This document shows, one piece after another, positions 5,081 through 5,401 of a stretch of 5,401 bases of DNA. The stretch spans positions 1 to 5,401 of the forward strand of contig CALHVV010000036.1 of NCBI GenBank assembly GCA_938036915.1, in the 5' to 3' direction. Numbering within the stretch: position 1 is the first letter of the stretch; each line of letters starts with the position of its first letter. The position numbers and the translations under genes are program-made. Source of the DNA: an uncultured Candidatus Saccharibacteria bacterium. GTDB lineage: Bacteria; Patescibacteriota; Saccharimonadia; Saccharimonadales; Saccharimonadaceae. The notes beneath the pieces are model-generated. The model was not told the DNA's origin, made no database searches, and worked only from the letters and a program-made list of their open reading frames with translations.

Positions 5081-5401
5081 CTACTCAAAGTATTTCTTGA
5101 GTGTCACTGTATCGCCCACCCGCGCTTCACGCGTCGTCTTGAGGTTGGTGACGATGTAGCCGATTTCGCCGGTGCCAAGCAGTGGGTCGGGCTGCATGGT
5201 TGGGTTGAGGTGCCCTACCTCCAGGGCGAGGCCGCGGGCTCCGGTAGCCATCATGGTGATGTCCGCACCTTTCGGTATCGTGCCATCTACCACGCGCACG
5301 TAGAGGATAACCCCCCGGTAGTCATCGTAGTAGCTATCAAAAATCAGGGCGCGGGTTGGTATGCTCGGCGTCTTGCCATCTTGCGCAGCCATGCGCTCAG
5401 C
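5081..5401 (-). CDS. lepA: Elongation factor 4 (LepA), domain II fragment ending prematurely (partial at window edge)
   Basis: The frame is open to the right edge, entering as AERMAAQDGKTPSIPTRALI. Domain II motifs of LepA follow in order: ALIFDSYYDDYRGV, VRVVDGTIPKGADITMMATG, LEVGHLNP, GTGEIGYIVTNLKTTREARVGDTVTL. These match the family (ALIFDSxYDxYRGVV, GExGYIxAxIK, ARVGDTIT). LepA is normally about 600 residues, and domain II is followed directly by the PLPGxKxVKP start of domain III. Here only KKYFE follows VGDTVTL before a TAG stop (5081-5083). The missing continuation is found 4.97 kb away at 110-1. The upstream GTPase domain should lie outside the window. By hand count about 61% of bases 5101-5400 are G+C, higher than most of the inserted genes. 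No terminator hairpin follows the stop, and a promoter for the next gene begins within 11 bases. Confidence 0.93.
   Translation of the reverse strand, partial: AERMAAQDGKTPSIPTRALIFDSYYDDYRGVILYVRVVDGTIPKGADITMMATGARGLALEVGHLNPTMQPDPLLGTGEIGYIVTNLKTTREARVGDTVTLKKYFE

Overview
The window shows eight complete protein genes, all on the minus strand, lying between two partial genes that together look like one gene cut in two. At the right edge (5401 to 5081) is the GTPase-distal part of domain II of elongation factor 4 (LepA), which stops abruptly after its VGDTVTL motif. At the left edge (110 to 1) the next piece of LepA resumes, in the right order and on the same strand, with the PLPGYKEVKP...VYAGFFPV motif that opens domain III. 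About 4.97 kb of unrelated genes separates the halves. The organism is most likely a member of Patescibacteria/CPR, perhaps Saccharibacteria. That is an inference from the general look of the proteins, compact spacing and short-leader promoters, and no rRNA or other definitive marker is present. The standard genetic code fits: TAG, TAA and TGA all act as stops.

Layout in transcription order (right to left): (1) 5' lepA fragment; (2) an extended -10 promoter and a six-helix membrane protein of unknown function; (3) a canonical ADP-ribose-pyrophosphatase-like Nudix hydrolase; (4) a second promoter and a tight gene run of Nudix hydrolase, Nudix hydrolase with an expanded Nudix box, FabG-like short-chain dehydrogenase, peptidase-E-like (S51) protein, and GrpB/UPF0157 protein, with gaps of 24, 2, 3 and 5 bases; (5) a -35/-10 promoter and a small unrecognised protein carrying an internal repeat and a nine-G tract; (6) an extended -10 promoter directly in front of the 3' lepA fragment.

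Functionally the inserted block looks like a small-molecule or nucleotide housekeeping cassette: three divergent Nudix hydrolases, a GrpB protein, an oxidoreductase and a small hydrolase. No integrase, transposase, tRNA or CRISPR array is visible. The most notable feature is the interruption of lepA. The cut falls in the linker between domains II and III, and the downstream half has its own start codon and a good extended -10 promoter. The two halves may therefore be made as separate polypeptides that reassemble; the alternative is a decaying gene. Base composition is uneven: by hand count the lepA 5' fragment is about 61% G+C, the lepA 3' fragment about 48%, and parts of the inserted genes range from about 35% to above 60%.
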